Under the pieces are notes generated by a model, which was not told the DNA's origin, did not search any database, and worked only from the letters and a program-made list of their open reading frames with translations. A program made the translations under genes and the position numbers. A stretch of 64,000 bases of DNA, taken from Microcystis aeruginosa FD4. GTDB taxonomy: Bacteria > Cyanobacteriota > Cyanobacteriia > Cyanobacteriales > Microcystaceae. The stretch spans positions 1,550,001-1,614,000 of the forward strand of contig NZ_CP046973.1 in assembly GCF_009792235.1 (NCBI RefSeq). The letters are read 5' to 3'. This document shows, piece by piece, positions 1-8,678 of this stretch. Every line of letters begins with the position of its first letter. Position 1 is the stretch's first letter.

Positions 1-920
1 TCAGCGATCGCTTCGGCCACCTGATAGCTTTTAACCCGTAAGAATTTCCCCTCGAATTCCCGACATAAACGTTCGCAGGTTTCGATATGTAACGCCTCCT
101 CTTTGGTGAGAAAGCGATCGGGGTTATCGACGAAAATCACAAAAAATTCCGCGTTCATATACCCCGCTATCCGCGCTCCTCGACGCAATAATCGTAAAGA
201 GTTGGGATAGGTGGAAATACAGACTAATACCCGTTCGTGAACGGGACAGGATTGACCGATAAATGTTGAATTACTCGCTTCTTCTTCTACCGTATCGGCC
301 ACTTCGCGCAAGGCCAGTTCCCGGAGGGCGATTAAATTACGCCGTTGAAAGAAATTATTTAAAGATGGTTGGATCTTTTCGGGAGCGTAGATTTTTCCCG
401 CTAATAATCTTTCCTCTAGGGTTTCAGCGGTAACATCTACCACAATCACTTCATCAGCTTCCTCCAAAATTCGATCGGGTATTCGCTCCCGCACCACCAC
501 CCCAGTGATTCGGGCGACCAGATCGTTTAAACTCTCGATATGCTGGATATTCACGGTCGAGTAAACATCGATTCCCCGGGATAAAATTATCTCCACGTCC
601 TGAAAGCGTTTCTCTCGCTCCGAACCGGGTGCGTTCGTGTGAGCCAATTCATCGATCAGACACAGCTGCGGTGAGCGAGCGATAATCGCTTCCGTATCCA
701 TTTCCGAGAGAGTGAATCCCTCTTTCTCTAGGATTTTTCTCGGTACGATTTCCAATCCCTCGGCTTTTTCGGCGGTCTCTTTTCTGCCGTGGGTTTCGAG
801 CAGTCCAATCACCACGTCGGTTCCCTGCTTTCTGAGACTATGCCCCTCCTCCAGCATCTTGTAGGTTTTCCCGACTCCCGGAGCCATCCCGATAAAAATT
901 TTATGTCTTCCCCGTCGCAC
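1..920 (-). CDS. kdpD: KdpD N-terminal sensor protein (partial, runs off window edge)
   Basis: The reading frame opens at a GTG (920) preceded by an AAGGAG ribosome site (927-932, minus strand) and continues off the left edge. Residues 11-19 read GMAPGVGKT, the Walker A of the KdpD N-terminal domain. A Walker B-like LCLIDELAH and the TNAPGSxR segment of this family follow. After about residue 210 a universal-stress-protein-like region begins (HERVLVCIST). KdpD senses potassium limitation and controls the Kdp uptake ATPase. Some cyanobacteria are known to carry a short KdpD with only these N-terminal domains and no kinase. The visible part fits that, but the C-terminus lies outside the window. 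Confidence 0.9.
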   Translation of the reverse strand, partial: MRRGRHKIFIGMAPGVGKTYKMLEEGHSLRKQGTDVVIGLLETHGRKETAEKAEGLEIVPRKILEKEGFTLSEMDTEAIIARSPQLCLIDELAHTNAPGSEREKRFQDVEIILSRGIDVYSTVNIQHIESLNDLVARITGVVVRERIPDRILEEADEVIVVDVTAETLEERLLAGKIYAPEKIQPSLNNFFQRRNLIALRELALREVADTVEEEASNSTFIGQSCPVHERVLVCISTYPNSLRLLRRGARIAGYMNAEFFVIFVDNPDRFLTKEEALHIETCERLCREFEGKFLRVKSYQVAEAIA

Positions 921-1172
921 AATCGTCTCCTTTTTGGCAACTTCCCTTACAGATTAAGATGATTCAATCGTAGCCGGGGGGATTGAGTATCATCAATCCT
1001 TCACCCCTGTGACTTGAAAGAGGGTGTAGGGTCTGGGCTTCGGCCGTGAGATCAGCGTTCGACCGAGCGTTCGACAAAAGCTCACGCCGAAGTCTCACGC
1101 CGAGGTCCGAACGGGTGTGGGGTGTGGGGAAGGAAACCTCTTTCATCTGTGGTGGTGAAAATTTTTTCATCG

Positions 1173-1304
1173 GGACTGAGAAAGAAACGTCGAGTAGGAC
1201 ATAAGCTGTTACTGAGATTGAGAGATTATGCCCAAGATGTCTTACGCTTTCTGGATTGTCAGGATGTTCCTTTTACTAATAATCAAGCCGAACAGCTTAA
1301 GTAG
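1173..1304 (+). pseudogene. IS66-family transposase C-terminal scrap
   Basis: About 40 codons read like the C-terminal part of IS66 TnpC transposases: LLLRLRDYAQDVLRF followed by VPFTNNQAEQ, a segment around the last catalytic Glu. The frame stops at once after this motif and nothing upstream continues the family, so it is a relic. Flanking sequence (920-1445) otherwise holds only short inverted repeats and no recognisable gene. Confidence 0.6.
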
Positions 1305-1310
1305 GGAGGC

Positions 1311-1415
1311 ACAATTATTTGTAGGATGGGTTAGCGCACTTCGTAACATAATCGGGCGTTGGGTTTCATGCTTCAACCGTTCGGCAAAAGCTCACGGCCG
1401 AAGCCCAACCTACGT
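1311..1415. repeat. Small palindromic repeat in intergenic region
   Basis: GTTGGGTTTC (1358-1367) is mirrored by GAAGCCCAAC (1400-1409), giving a short hairpin preceded by GTAGGATGGGTTAGCGCA. A looser, related inverted arrangement with TTCGGCCGTGAG and CTCACGCCGAAG lies near 1038-1095. They resemble the small REP/MITE-like palindromes common between cyanobacterial genes. No gene is seen in 920-1445 apart from the IS66 scrap. Confidence 0.45.
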
Positions 1416-1445
1416 TCATCTTATATTTAATTCCACCCACCTACT

Positions 1446-2537
1446 TATAGCGGTATGCGATTGCATGAGGTACAATAGATGAGAACAATAAATTATAGAC
1501 CTACGCAGGAGCCACAACCTTATGAAGCCCTATTCTGTAGACTTACGAAAAAAGATCATCGAGACCTACGAGGAGAATAATCTCTCACAACGGGAATTAG
1601 CCAAAAGATTTAGAGTAGCTTTAAGCTTTATCCAAAAACTAATCAAGCAGTGGCGTGAAACCGGCGATCTAAATCCTCGACCACATGGTGGAGGACAAAA
1701 ACTTAAGCTTACTGGCGACCAAATTATCTTGCTAGGCGATTTAGTCCAAGAAAAGAACGATGCCACCTTAGACGAGTTAAGAAAACAACTCGAGGAAAAA
1801 ACACAGGCGGTAGTCAGTAACTCAACGATTAGTCGAATTTTAAAACGGCTAAACCTAACCCGAAAAAAAAGCCTACACCCTAGGGAACGAGACACGGAAA
1901 GAGTGCGAAAATTAAGAGAGTAGTATTGGGAGAGAATCCGAGATGTTAAAGCGGAAGACCTGGTTTTCGTTGACGAGTCCGGCTCTAATCTAGGGATGAC
2001 AAGACTTTATGGGAGAGCGGAAGAAGGACGGAGAGTGTATGGTTCGGTTCCGTTAAACCGAGGGAAAAACGTGACGATAATCGGAGCGATAGCACTCAGA
2101 GGCTTGGTCGCTTTTCTTAATGTACTTGGAGCGGCAAATGGTTTAATATTTGAAGCATTTATAGCTACCTTATTGATTCCGAACTTATGGGAAGGAGCCT
2201 GTGTATTAATGGATAATGCTTCGATTCATCGAAAAGAAACGCTCGAACCAATGCTCAAAGAAGTCGGAGCTAGACTAGAGTTTTTACCTCCCTATTCTCC
2301 CGATTTTTCTCCGATTGAAAATTGTTGGTCGAAGGTAAAAACACTGATTCGTTCAATCTCACCTCGTACCTATGCCGATCTAGAAAAAGCGATCATTCAA
2401 GCCTTTAGTCAGATTACGTTGAAAGACATTCATCATTGGTTTACCCATTGTTGTTATTGCGATACCCCTTTTAAAGAGCCTAATCAAGAGCCTGCCTAGT
2501 CATCCCTTTGTACCTCATTCAACTGAAACCCGCTATA
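1446..2537 (+). mobile_element. IS630-family insertion sequence (IS630 copy 1)
   Basis: Imperfect 29-bp terminal inverted repeats bound the element: 1446-1474 and 2509-2537. Both start TATAGCGG at the outside and end ATGAGGTACA at the inside. The outer TA fits the TA target duplication of the IS630/Tc1 group. The ~1.09-kb length and single transposase gene fit the family. The transposase is interrupted (separate entry), so the copy is probably unable to move by itself. Confidence 0.88.
1522..2499 (+). pseudogene. IS630 transposase with a single in-frame TAG
   Basis: The first part (1522-1920) has the helix-turn-helix start MKPYSVDLRKKI and a second winged-helix region. The second part carries the DDE core: DESGSNLG, LMDNASIHRK and YSPDFSPIENCWSK. 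Both parts are in the same frame, separated only by TAG at 1921-1923 between KLRE and YWERI, so one base change (for example from AAG or CAG) broke a gene of about 325 codons. The only later ATG (1996) lies after the first catalytic Asp, so the downstream ORF alone cannot supply an active enzyme. Confidence 0.88.
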
Positions 2538-2560
2538 GTCCAATTATTTTTATTAATAAA

Positions 2561-2800
2561 TAGGGGCTGCTGAAAAAGTTTGTTGGTGGGGTTAGGAGTC
2601 AGTAGCCGGTCGTCGGTCGTCGGTCGTCAGGAGTTTCAGGCTTTGTTGTCCTCTTTTTTTTGTACCAGTTTGTGTACTTAAAGAAGGATAATACAAGGTT
2701 TTTGAAGGTCTTAATCCTATTTTCGCAGCATGAACATCGGATTTTAGCAGGTCAAAAGCCTTATTTTAAAAGGGTTTTACCATTATTCAGCAAGACCTAA
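2561..2800. repeat. Dispersed ~220-bp repeat, copy A
   Basis: It starts TAGGGGCTGCTGAAAAAG and ends TTATTCAGCAAGACCTAA, whose reverse complement gives the same TAGG..TGCTGAA terminal inverted repeat. It has no coding capacity. Copy A is the most diverged inside and contains tandem GTCGGTCGTC units. It sits head-to-tail with copy B. Related copies lie at 18218-18434, 19951-20167 and 58878-59095. Confidence 0.75.
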
Positions 2801-2801
2801 A

Positions 2802-3020
2802 TAGGGGCTGCTGAAAAAGTTTCTCGTGGGGGTAGGGTGTGGGGTGTGGGGTGTAGGGTGTAGGGTTTTACCAATTTTCATCTGGTCAATTACCTAATTT
2901 TCAGAGAAAAAGTCCCTGAATTTTCCCCCCGATCCCCGCAATGGCTGGCACTTTTTGAGGGTAAAAAAGTCTAAAAGTCCTATCCAACAAGGTTTTTAGA
3001 TTTATTCAGCAAGACCTAAA
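2802..3020. repeat. Dispersed ~220-bp repeat, copy B
   Basis: It has the same terminal inverted repeat as copy A. The interior holds GGGGTGTGGGGTGTAGGG tandem units, a GGTCAATTACCTAATTTTCA segment and, near the right end, AACAAGGTTTTTAGATTTATTCAGC. This order is closely shared with the copy at 58878-59095 and, in reverse, with 19951-20167. It behaves like a non-autonomous MITE family. The element that would mobilise it is not in this window. Confidence 0.8.
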
Positions 3021-3164
3021 TATTTTACACACTTCATACTGGATAAGCAACAGGGCTACGGCACTACTACCAAATCATTACCAGAGGGGAGAGGGGAGAG
3101 GGGGGGGAGAGGGGAGTATTTTCAGTGATCAGTAAACAGTAAACAGTGAACTGAAAACTCACAT

Positions 3165-3206
3165 CTGATAACTGATAACTGATAACTGATAACTGATAAC
3201 TGATAA
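3165..3206. repeat. Tandem heptamer array (CTGATAA x6)
   Basis: Six perfect tandem copies of CTGATAA lie ~240 bp upstream of the first ammonium transporter gene. The same heptamer, in register AACTGAT, occurs twelve times at 61897-61980. Short tandemly repeated repetitive (STRR) heptamers are a known feature of cyanobacterial genomes. Confidence 0.9.
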
Positions 3207-3237
3207 CCTCTTTACTATTGTTATTTTAAAATCAAAT

Positions 3238-3251
3238 GTATCAGAGGATAC
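3238..3251 (+). promoter_or_regulatory. Candidate NtcA box upstream of amt
   Basis: GTA-N8-TAC (GTATCAGAGGATAC) matches the consensus of NtcA, the cyanobacterial nitrogen regulator, exactly. It lies about 200 bp before the ammonium transporter start, and such genes are classical NtcA targets. No good TAN3T -10 box stands at the usual ~22-bp spacing, so function is likely but unproven. Confidence 0.55.
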
Positions 3252-3449
3252 AGAAATCTCAAATCAAAAAAACAAAGATCGAAAAACATTGACTACTCAC
3301 AGATCAAGATAAATCCCTAGGTGTTTGGTCTTCTGAAATGATTGACCCCTGTTCCTAGGATTTAGCGGTTGAACGGACATAATTGCTCGGTGATTATTTT
3401 CAAAAGTAATGAATCGACCTACTAACTCAACAAAGTAAACGAATTGACG

Positions 3450-4886
3450 ATGAAACGAATTGCTCGAAAATCTGGGGAACTTGTCGGTTTGTTACCGAAA
3501 ATTAACCCTGTCTGGTTAGCCTGTGTTCCTTTGTCCGCGATTATTTTTGTGGTTGGGAACAGGGCTGTACAGGCCCAAGATGCGAAACCCTTAACCCCCG
3601 AAGATGTCCAAAACGCCCTCAATACAATCTGGGTTTTAATTGCCGCCATACTCGTGATCTTTATGAACGCGGGTTTTGCGATGCTAGAAACGGGATTCTG
3701 TCGCCAGAAAAACGCCGTTAACGTTCTCGCCAAAAACCTGATCGTTTTCGCCCTCTCCACCATATCATTTTGGGCGATCGGTTTCTCCCTGATGTTTGGG
3801 TCTGTCAGTAACGAATTTTTCGGTACAGGAGGTTGGTTCCTCAGCAGTAGCGATCCTGCCACCTACGTTATGCCCGCATATTTGCCCACCTCGGTGTTTT
3901 TCCTGTTCCAAGTGGCTTTCGCAGGAACGGCAGCAACCATTGTATCTGGGGCTGTGGCAGAACGGATTAAATTCGTCGATTTCCTCGTTTTTAGCTTAAT
4001 TATCGTCGGTATCATGTACCCGATCACCGGTCACTGGGTTTGGGGTGGCGGTTGGTTAGCTGACCTTGGTTTTAAAGACTTCGCTGGTTCGACGGTGGTT
4101 CACTCGGTCGGTGGTTGGTCTGCTTTAACGGGGGCGGCAATTCTCGGTCCGAGAATGGGAAAATACATTAACGGTCGCACCAGTGCCTTACCCGGCCATA
4201 ACATGAGTATTGCGACCCTGGGTTGTTTAATTCTCTGGATTGGCTGGTTCGGTTTTAACCCCGGTTCTGCTTTAGCGGTCAATGAAACTGTACCCTATAT
4301 CGCTGTCACCACTAACCTCGCCGGGGCCGCGGGGGGCATTGCCGCTACCTTTACCGCTTGGGCGAAAGATGGTAAACCCGACCTTTCGATGATTATTAAC
4401 GGTATTCTCGCCGGTTTAGTAGCCGTTACTGCCAGTTGTGATGGTGTATCCTATTGGTCGGCGGCAATCATCGGTTTAATTGCTGGTGTGGTCGTGGTTT
4501 ACTCGGTGGCTTTCTTCGATAACCTGAAAATTGATGACCCGGTGGGTGCAACTTCCGTTCACCTTGTCTGTGGTGTGTTTGGAACCTTAGCCGTCGGTAT
4601 CTTCAACAAAGATGCAGGTTTAATCACCGGTCAATTGCAACTGTTGATTAACCAAATTATCGGGATTGTGGCAGTGGGGGCATTTACCGTGATTGTTAGT
4701 GGTATTGTTTGGACAATCCTCAAGGCTACCCTCGGTATTCGTGTTACTCCCGAAGAAGAATTGGAAGGTTTGGATGTGGGTGAACACGGCATGGAAGCCT
4801 ATAGCGGTTTCGTCAAGGAGTCCGATATCGTCGCCGGTAGCTATTATGCTTCCAGTGTTGACATGGAAACGCCTAGCGCTCGTTAA
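3450..4886 (+). CDS. amt: Ammonium transporter (Amt/MEP/Rh family), first of two
   Basis: Trimeric membrane channel for ammonium uptake; 478 residues from the ATG at 3450 (a TTG two codons earlier is less likely). Residues 1-43 form a signal-peptide-like start ending AVQAQ; about eleven membrane segments follow. Family marks include GHWVWGGGWL, the first pore histidine in STVVHSVGG (about residue 218), WIGWFGFNPGS and the second pore histidine in ATSVHLVCG (about 371). The cytoplasmic tail ends with EELEGLDVGEHGMEAY, typical of Amt proteins gated by GlnB (PII). It is followed 174 bp later by a second, clearly different amt. A consensus NtcA box upstream suggests nitrogen control. Confidence 0.95.
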   Translation: MKRIARKSGELVGLLPKINPVWLACVPLSAIIFVVGNRAVQAQDAKPLTPEDVQNALNTIWVLIAAILVIFMNAGFAMLETGFCRQKNAVNVLAKNLIVFALSTISFWAIGFSLMFGSVSNEFFGTGGWFLSSSDPATYVMPAYLPTSVFFLFQVAFAGTAATIVSGAVAERIKFVDFLVFSLIIVGIMYPITGHWVWGGGWLADLGFKDFAGSTVVHSVGGWSALTGAAILGPRMGKYINGRTSALPGHNMSIATLGCLILWIGWFGFNPGSALAVNETVPYIAVTTNLAGAAGGIAATFTAWAKDGKPDLSMIINGILAGLVAVTASCDGVSYWSAAIIGLIAGVVVVYSVAFFDNLKIDDPVGATSVHLVCGVFGTLAVGIFNKDAGLITGQLQLLINQIIGIVAVGAFTVIVSGIVWTILKATLGIRVTPEEELEGLDVGEHGMEAYSGFVKESDIVAGSYYASSVDMETPSAR

Positions 4887-4930
4887 GGTGAACCTTGTCA
4901 AGATAGATTAATTGATCCCCGACAAAGTTA

Positions 4931-5000
4931 AAGAGAAAAGGAAGAAGGCCTCGCCCCGATGCGATCGGTGGCTATAATTACCTTCTAAACCTTTTCTCTT
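4931..5000 (+). terminator. Long hairpin between the two amt genes
   Basis: AAGAGAAAAGG (4931-4941) pairs with CCTTTTCTCTT (4990-5000), and inside it AGAAGG (4943-4948) pairs with CCTTCT (4981-4986). T-rich sequence (TCGGTTTTTG) follows. It could end the first amt transcript or act as a structured leader for the second. The loop contains TATAAT (4973-4978), so it may also overlap the second promoter. Confidence 0.55.
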
Positions 5001-5060
5001 TCGGTTTTTGTCTCTTTCCAGACAGAAAAAAATAATCTTGCTACTAACCACCAACCGTCA

Positions 5061-6485
5061 ATGAAAAAGATCGTAGGAATAATCGTACTTTTGCTGGGAC
5101 TGGGATTCAATTGCGGAGTTGCCCCGGTTTTTGCGGAAACCATCACCGCCGCTCCCCCCAATCCGATTAGTTCTGGGGATACCGCTTGGATGCTGATCTC
5201 CTCAGCTTTAGTTTTATTAATGACCCCCGGACTGGCTTTTTTTTATGGGGGTTTAGTCCGTTCCCGTAACGTCCTCAACACCATGATGATGAGTTTGGTG
5301 GCCATGGGTGTCATCGGTGTAACTTGGGTGCTTTGGGGTTATAGTCTCGCTTTTGATGTTACCCCGGGTAAAAGTGGCTTTGGTGAAGGGATCGAAGCTT
5401 TTATCGGTGGTCTGGATTGGCTGTTTCTCAACGGAGTCACCGCCACCGCACCCGATAGCACCGGCTATGCTCCCACGGTTCCCCATCAAGTGTTTATGGT
5501 CTATCAGATGATGTTTGCCATCATCACCCCAGCTTTAATTTCGGGTGCGATCGTGGAAAGGGTCAACTTTAAAGCCTATTTTTGGTTTTTACTGCTTTGG
5601 TCTACCTTTATCTATTCTCCCCTAGCTCACTGGGTTTGGGGTAAGGGTTGGTTGGCAGCTACTGGAGCGCTGGATTTCGCTGGTGGAACCGTTGTTCACA
5701 TTAGTTCTGGGATTTCCGCACTGGTGGCCGCTTGGGTAATCGGTCCGCGTCGCAGTTTTGGTACCCAAACCTATGCACCCCATAATGTGCCGTTTGTTCT
5801 CCTAGGTATCGGTTTACTCTGGTTTGGTTGGTTTGGTTTTAACGGTGGTAGCGCGCTTTCCTCTAGTTCCCTAGCCACGACAGCTTTTGTTAATACCAGT
5901 ATCGCCGCTTCGGCTGGTGGTTTGACATGGATGCTTATAGAATGGATTTTACGGGGTAAACCGACAGCGATCGGTATTGCTAGTGGATTTTTAGGGGGAT
6001 TAGTGGGTATTACTCCCGCTGCCGGTTTTGTTCTACCCATCGGTGCGATTCTCATTGGTTCGATCACTGCCCTTAGCTGTTTTTTTGCGGTTAGTCTCCG
6101 GGCAAAATTGCGCTTTGATGATTCTTTGGATACCTATCCTGTCCATGGTGTGGGTGGGACGGTAGGGGCAATCCTTACGGGGGTTTTTGCGACTAAATCG
6201 GTTAATTCCTTCGGTAATGACGGTTTACTATTTGGCAACCCCGGCTTAGTTTGGACGCAATTTGTTGGCGTTGCTGCTACTTATATCTTTGCTGCCGTGG
6301 GTACTTTCGTCATCCTGAAAGTTCTCAGTTTATTCATGGATTTGCGGGTCAAACCGAATACGGAAGCGGAAGGTTTGGATGTTCCTCAACACGGAGAGGA
6401 AGCCTACGGACAGGAATTCGAGTTTGGTAACAGCCTTTCCTACCAAGAAAATCTGCCCCCCACAAATCCTCGAGAAAATTATTAG
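5061..6485 (+). CDS. amt: Ammonium transporter (Amt family), second of two
   Basis: 474 residues with a cleavable-type signal (PVFAET) and the Amt signature DTAWMLISSALVLLMTPGLA near residue 40. Pore histidines sit in GGTVVHISSG (His213) and DTYPVHGVGG. Other marks are LLWFGWFGFNGGS and the C-terminal EGLDVPQHGEEAYG used for PII gating. It is more like the main cyanobacterial Amt1 type than its upstream neighbour, so the pair looks like old paralogues with different roles rather than a recent duplication. A GTG-N8-TAC near-match to the NtcA box (4968-4981) overlaps a TATAAT hexamer upstream. Confidence 0.95.
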   Translation: MKKIVGIIVLLLGLGFNCGVAPVFAETITAAPPNPISSGDTAWMLISSALVLLMTPGLAFFYGGLVRSRNVLNTMMMSLVAMGVIGVTWVLWGYSLAFDVTPGKSGFGEGIEAFIGGLDWLFLNGVTATAPDSTGYAPTVPHQVFMVYQMMFAIITPALISGAIVERVNFKAYFWFLLLWSTFIYSPLAHWVWGKGWLAATGALDFAGGTVVHISSGISALVAAWVIGPRRSFGTQTYAPHNVPFVLLGIGLLWFGWFGFNGGSALSSSSLATTAFVNTSIAASAGGLTWMLIEWILRGKPTAIGIASGFLGGLVGITPAAGFVLPIGAILIGSITALSCFFAVSLRAKLRFDDSLDTYPVHGVGGTVGAILTGVFATKSVNSFGNDGLLFGNPGLVWTQFVGVAATYIFAAVGTFVILKVLSLFMDLRVKPNTEAEGLDVPQHGEEAYGQEFEFGNSLSYQENLPPTNPRENY

Positions 6486-6515
6486 CGATTCCAATCAGCT
6501 ATCTATCTGGCTAAC

Positions 6516-6535
6516 AGAGACGAAATTTCGTCTCT
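6516..6535. repeat. Perfect 20-bp palindrome after amt
   Basis: AGAGACGAAATTTCGTCTCT is a perfect inverted repeat 30 bp downstream of the second amt stop. There is no T-tract, so it may be an intergenic palindrome of the GAGACG type rather than an intrinsic terminator. Confidence 0.6.
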
Positions 6536-6713
6536 ATCAATGTCTTCTCAGAAGAATTGGACTAGGTCTAATTGTTTTTCCATTGCATCATCTTGAATCT
6601 AGACTAAAAGCCCATTGATATTGATCACTGCGGCTTTGATCTCTTATCACTTCTGCCTTGCTAGTCTTATGTTAGGCTGCCAATTGACCTAACCCTGTGC
6701 TGGCCATTTGACG

Positions 6714-7949
6714 ATGATGGATTTAGCCCTACCAACCCCCCAGACTTCTAGTTTAGCGATGAATACCAATGATTATCCTACTAATTCTCGACTGGAATAT
6801 CTGAATCCGATCATCAGTTTTAATGCCGTGAAACAAGCGAGTCTTTTCCAAAAAATTAAAGATCGAGAATTCAATGGTCGCCTGTTCTTGAGGGATTATA
6901 AGGGTTTAGAATCGGTTTTTTATTTCTATTTTGGTCGTCTTGTCTATGCCACAGGGGGTTGTCATCCCGTCCGTCGCTGGCAAAGAATGCTCGCTCGTTA
7001 CTGTCCAGAGATTCTCCAAGACCGAGAAACTCTCCGCCAAGGCTTAATGAGTGTTGTCACCAACAATTTAGCGATCGCCTGGGAGTATCAAGTTTTATCC
7101 AGATGGGCAAAACAGCAAAAAACTACCCTAGAACAACTCAATCAAATTATTGGTTCTAGTGCCGAAGAAATCCTCTTCGATCTGACTCAATCCGCTCAAG
7201 TGGGTTTTTATCGGCAAAGCGATCGCCTAGAAGGGTTTACACCTCTAACTGTTATTAACCCCGAACAAATGATCGCTAAAGTCTGGCAACAATGGCAAGC
7301 TTGGCAAGGAGCCAGATTAGGCGATCGCTCCCCGAATCTGGCCCCGATCATCAAAAATACTGAGGAATTAGCCAAAAGGACTGCCTCTTTTAATACTCAA
7401 TTATTTAGCCAACGTTTTAACGGAGAGCACAGTTTACGGGATTTATCCGTACAGTCGGGACAAGATTTATTGTCCTTGGCCCGTTCTTTAATGATTTATG
7501 TCCAGTTAGGATCAATGGATCTAGTGGCCACTAAAGATTTTCCCTCACCGCTCGAAATGTATTCTTCTGCTAGTTTTGTCAAGGTGCCATCTCTCAAGAT
7601 TGCCTATGGAGATGAAAATCAGCAAAAGTGTCAATTCATGGCGGCCCTGATGAAAAGATTGGGACATGACTGTATCACTGTACAAGATGGACTACAGGCC
7701 ATCTCCCTTTTCGTGGAACAAAAACCAGATCTGATCTGTTTAAGTTCCCAACTTCTACAGACGGATGCCTACATTGTCTGTCGTACTTTACGGGGATTAC
7801 CTCTGTTTCAAAAAACTCCCATTTGGATTTTTACTGATCATCTCAGTCTAACTGAGCGCATTCGTGCCAAAATAGCGGGAGCATCGGAGGTAGTAGAAAA
7901 GTCCCCTCATACCCAGATGATTAAACAGTTACTAGATAAATATTTTTAA
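6714..7949 (+). CDS. PatA-like response regulator (PATAN/DUF4388 + degenerate receiver)
   Basis: About 411 residues from ATG 6714 (6717 also possible; the frame opens at TTG 6708). Residues ~30-150 carry a PATAN-type region (NGRLFLRDYKG, FYFYFGRLVYATGG) as in PatA/PixG-type regulators that feed pili, phototaxis or pattern control. The C-terminal ~120 residues have a CheY-like receiver fold (KCQFMAALMKRLGHD ... PDLICLSSQLL). The phospho-acceptor Asp expected after PDLICL is Ser, so normal phosphorylation is unlikely. No chemotaxis genes adjoin it. Confidence 0.75.
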   Translation: MMDLALPTPQTSSLAMNTNDYPTNSRLEYLNPIISFNAVKQASLFQKIKDREFNGRLFLRDYKGLESVFYFYFGRLVYATGGCHPVRRWQRMLARYCPEILQDRETLRQGLMSVVTNNLAIAWEYQVLSRWAKQQKTTLEQLNQIIGSSAEEILFDLTQSAQVGFYRQSDRLEGFTPLTVINPEQMIAKVWQQWQAWQGARLGDRSPNLAPIIKNTEELAKRTASFNTQLFSQRFNGEHSLRDLSVQSGQDLLSLARSLMIYVQLGSMDLVATKDFPSPLEMYSSASFVKVPSLKIAYGDENQQKCQFMAALMKRLGHDCITVQDGLQAISLFVEQKPDLICLSSQLLQTDAYIVCRTLRGLPLFQKTPIWIFTDHLSLTERIRAKIAGASEVVEKSPHTQMIKQLLDKYF

Positions 7950-7952
7950 AAC

Positions 7953-8060
7953 TACAGCGTTTCTCATCAAGATGAAGTATAACCTGATAGGGCATCGTCT
8001 CTTGTCGACCATCTCCCCAAAACGGAGACCTCATACTTCACCCTTGAGATGACTGCTATA
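7953..8060. mobile_element. MITE-like element, 108 bp
   Basis: The left end TACAGCG...GATGAAGTA (7953-7979) and the right end TACTTCACCC...TGCTATA (to 8060) are imperfect 27-bp inverted repeats enclosing ~54 bp of non-coding sequence. The ends begin TA(C/T)AGC, resembling IS630-type ends. It starts within a few bases of the PatA-like gene's stop codon. Confidence 0.6.
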
Positions 8061-8095
8061 AAAGGAACGGGTCTGTTTCTAGGTGAGTTTAGGTT

Positions 8096-8621
8096 TCAAT
8101 CCCTCACACATTGCGCCAAGTCAGGCAAGTCTTTTAAGAGATTTAAAACCGTATCCCTGATCTGGGAACAATCCATCGGAATTAACTGCACTTTATCGCC
8201 ATATTTTGCCAAGTTCTCAGGATAATTGTCGTAGGGAACAGGAAAAGTAAAAGGATTAAGTAGTCGTGCAAAATTAATTTTCGTCCTGAATAGTTTTGGC
8301 TCTTCGTTACTTGGTATGGTTCGAGCAGGGGGCATAAATCGACTAAATCCTTATCTGGCAAGAGACTTAATTGATTAGTTCGTTCTAGCTCGAAAACAAT
8401 TGGCAAAGATCGAAGCAATGTCTTTCTATATAAGGGTTTCATCCCTTATAACCCCCGTCCATTGCATAACACAAACCGAAAAACCATAGTTTTTTAGTTT
8501 TAGCTGTTGTTGCTACAGAGAGGCTAATGATAGAATTTTTACTGGTTACTCTACAGCAAAGCTGTCCATTTGTCAAGACTTTTGGCGCATTGGCCTTGAA
8601 AAACCAGAGAGCGGCGCTCAA
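8096..8621 (-). pseudogene. Decayed, unassigned coding remnant (duplicated at 15.3 kb)
   Basis: Three overlapping short minus-strand frames seem to be pieces of a broken gene (segments such as KTLLRSLPIVFELERTNQ and PDLAQCVRD). Positions 8301-8480 are repeated with few differences at 15250-15429, and a 22-bp piece (8259-8280) recurs at 15611-15632. Both copies are broken. I do not recognise the family; a transposase remnant is the likeliest explanation. The rest of 8061-8678 shows nothing else. Confidence 0.4.
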
Positions 8622-8678
8622 GAAAGCTTTTTCTTCTCTCTATCAACTGGCAATTTTAGCGATTATTACTGACAATAA

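Noticed and set aside
4968..4981. NtcA box before the second amt
   Set aside because: GTG-N8-TAC is only a near match and overlaps a TATAAT hexamer and a hairpin loop; kept as a remark, not as a feature.
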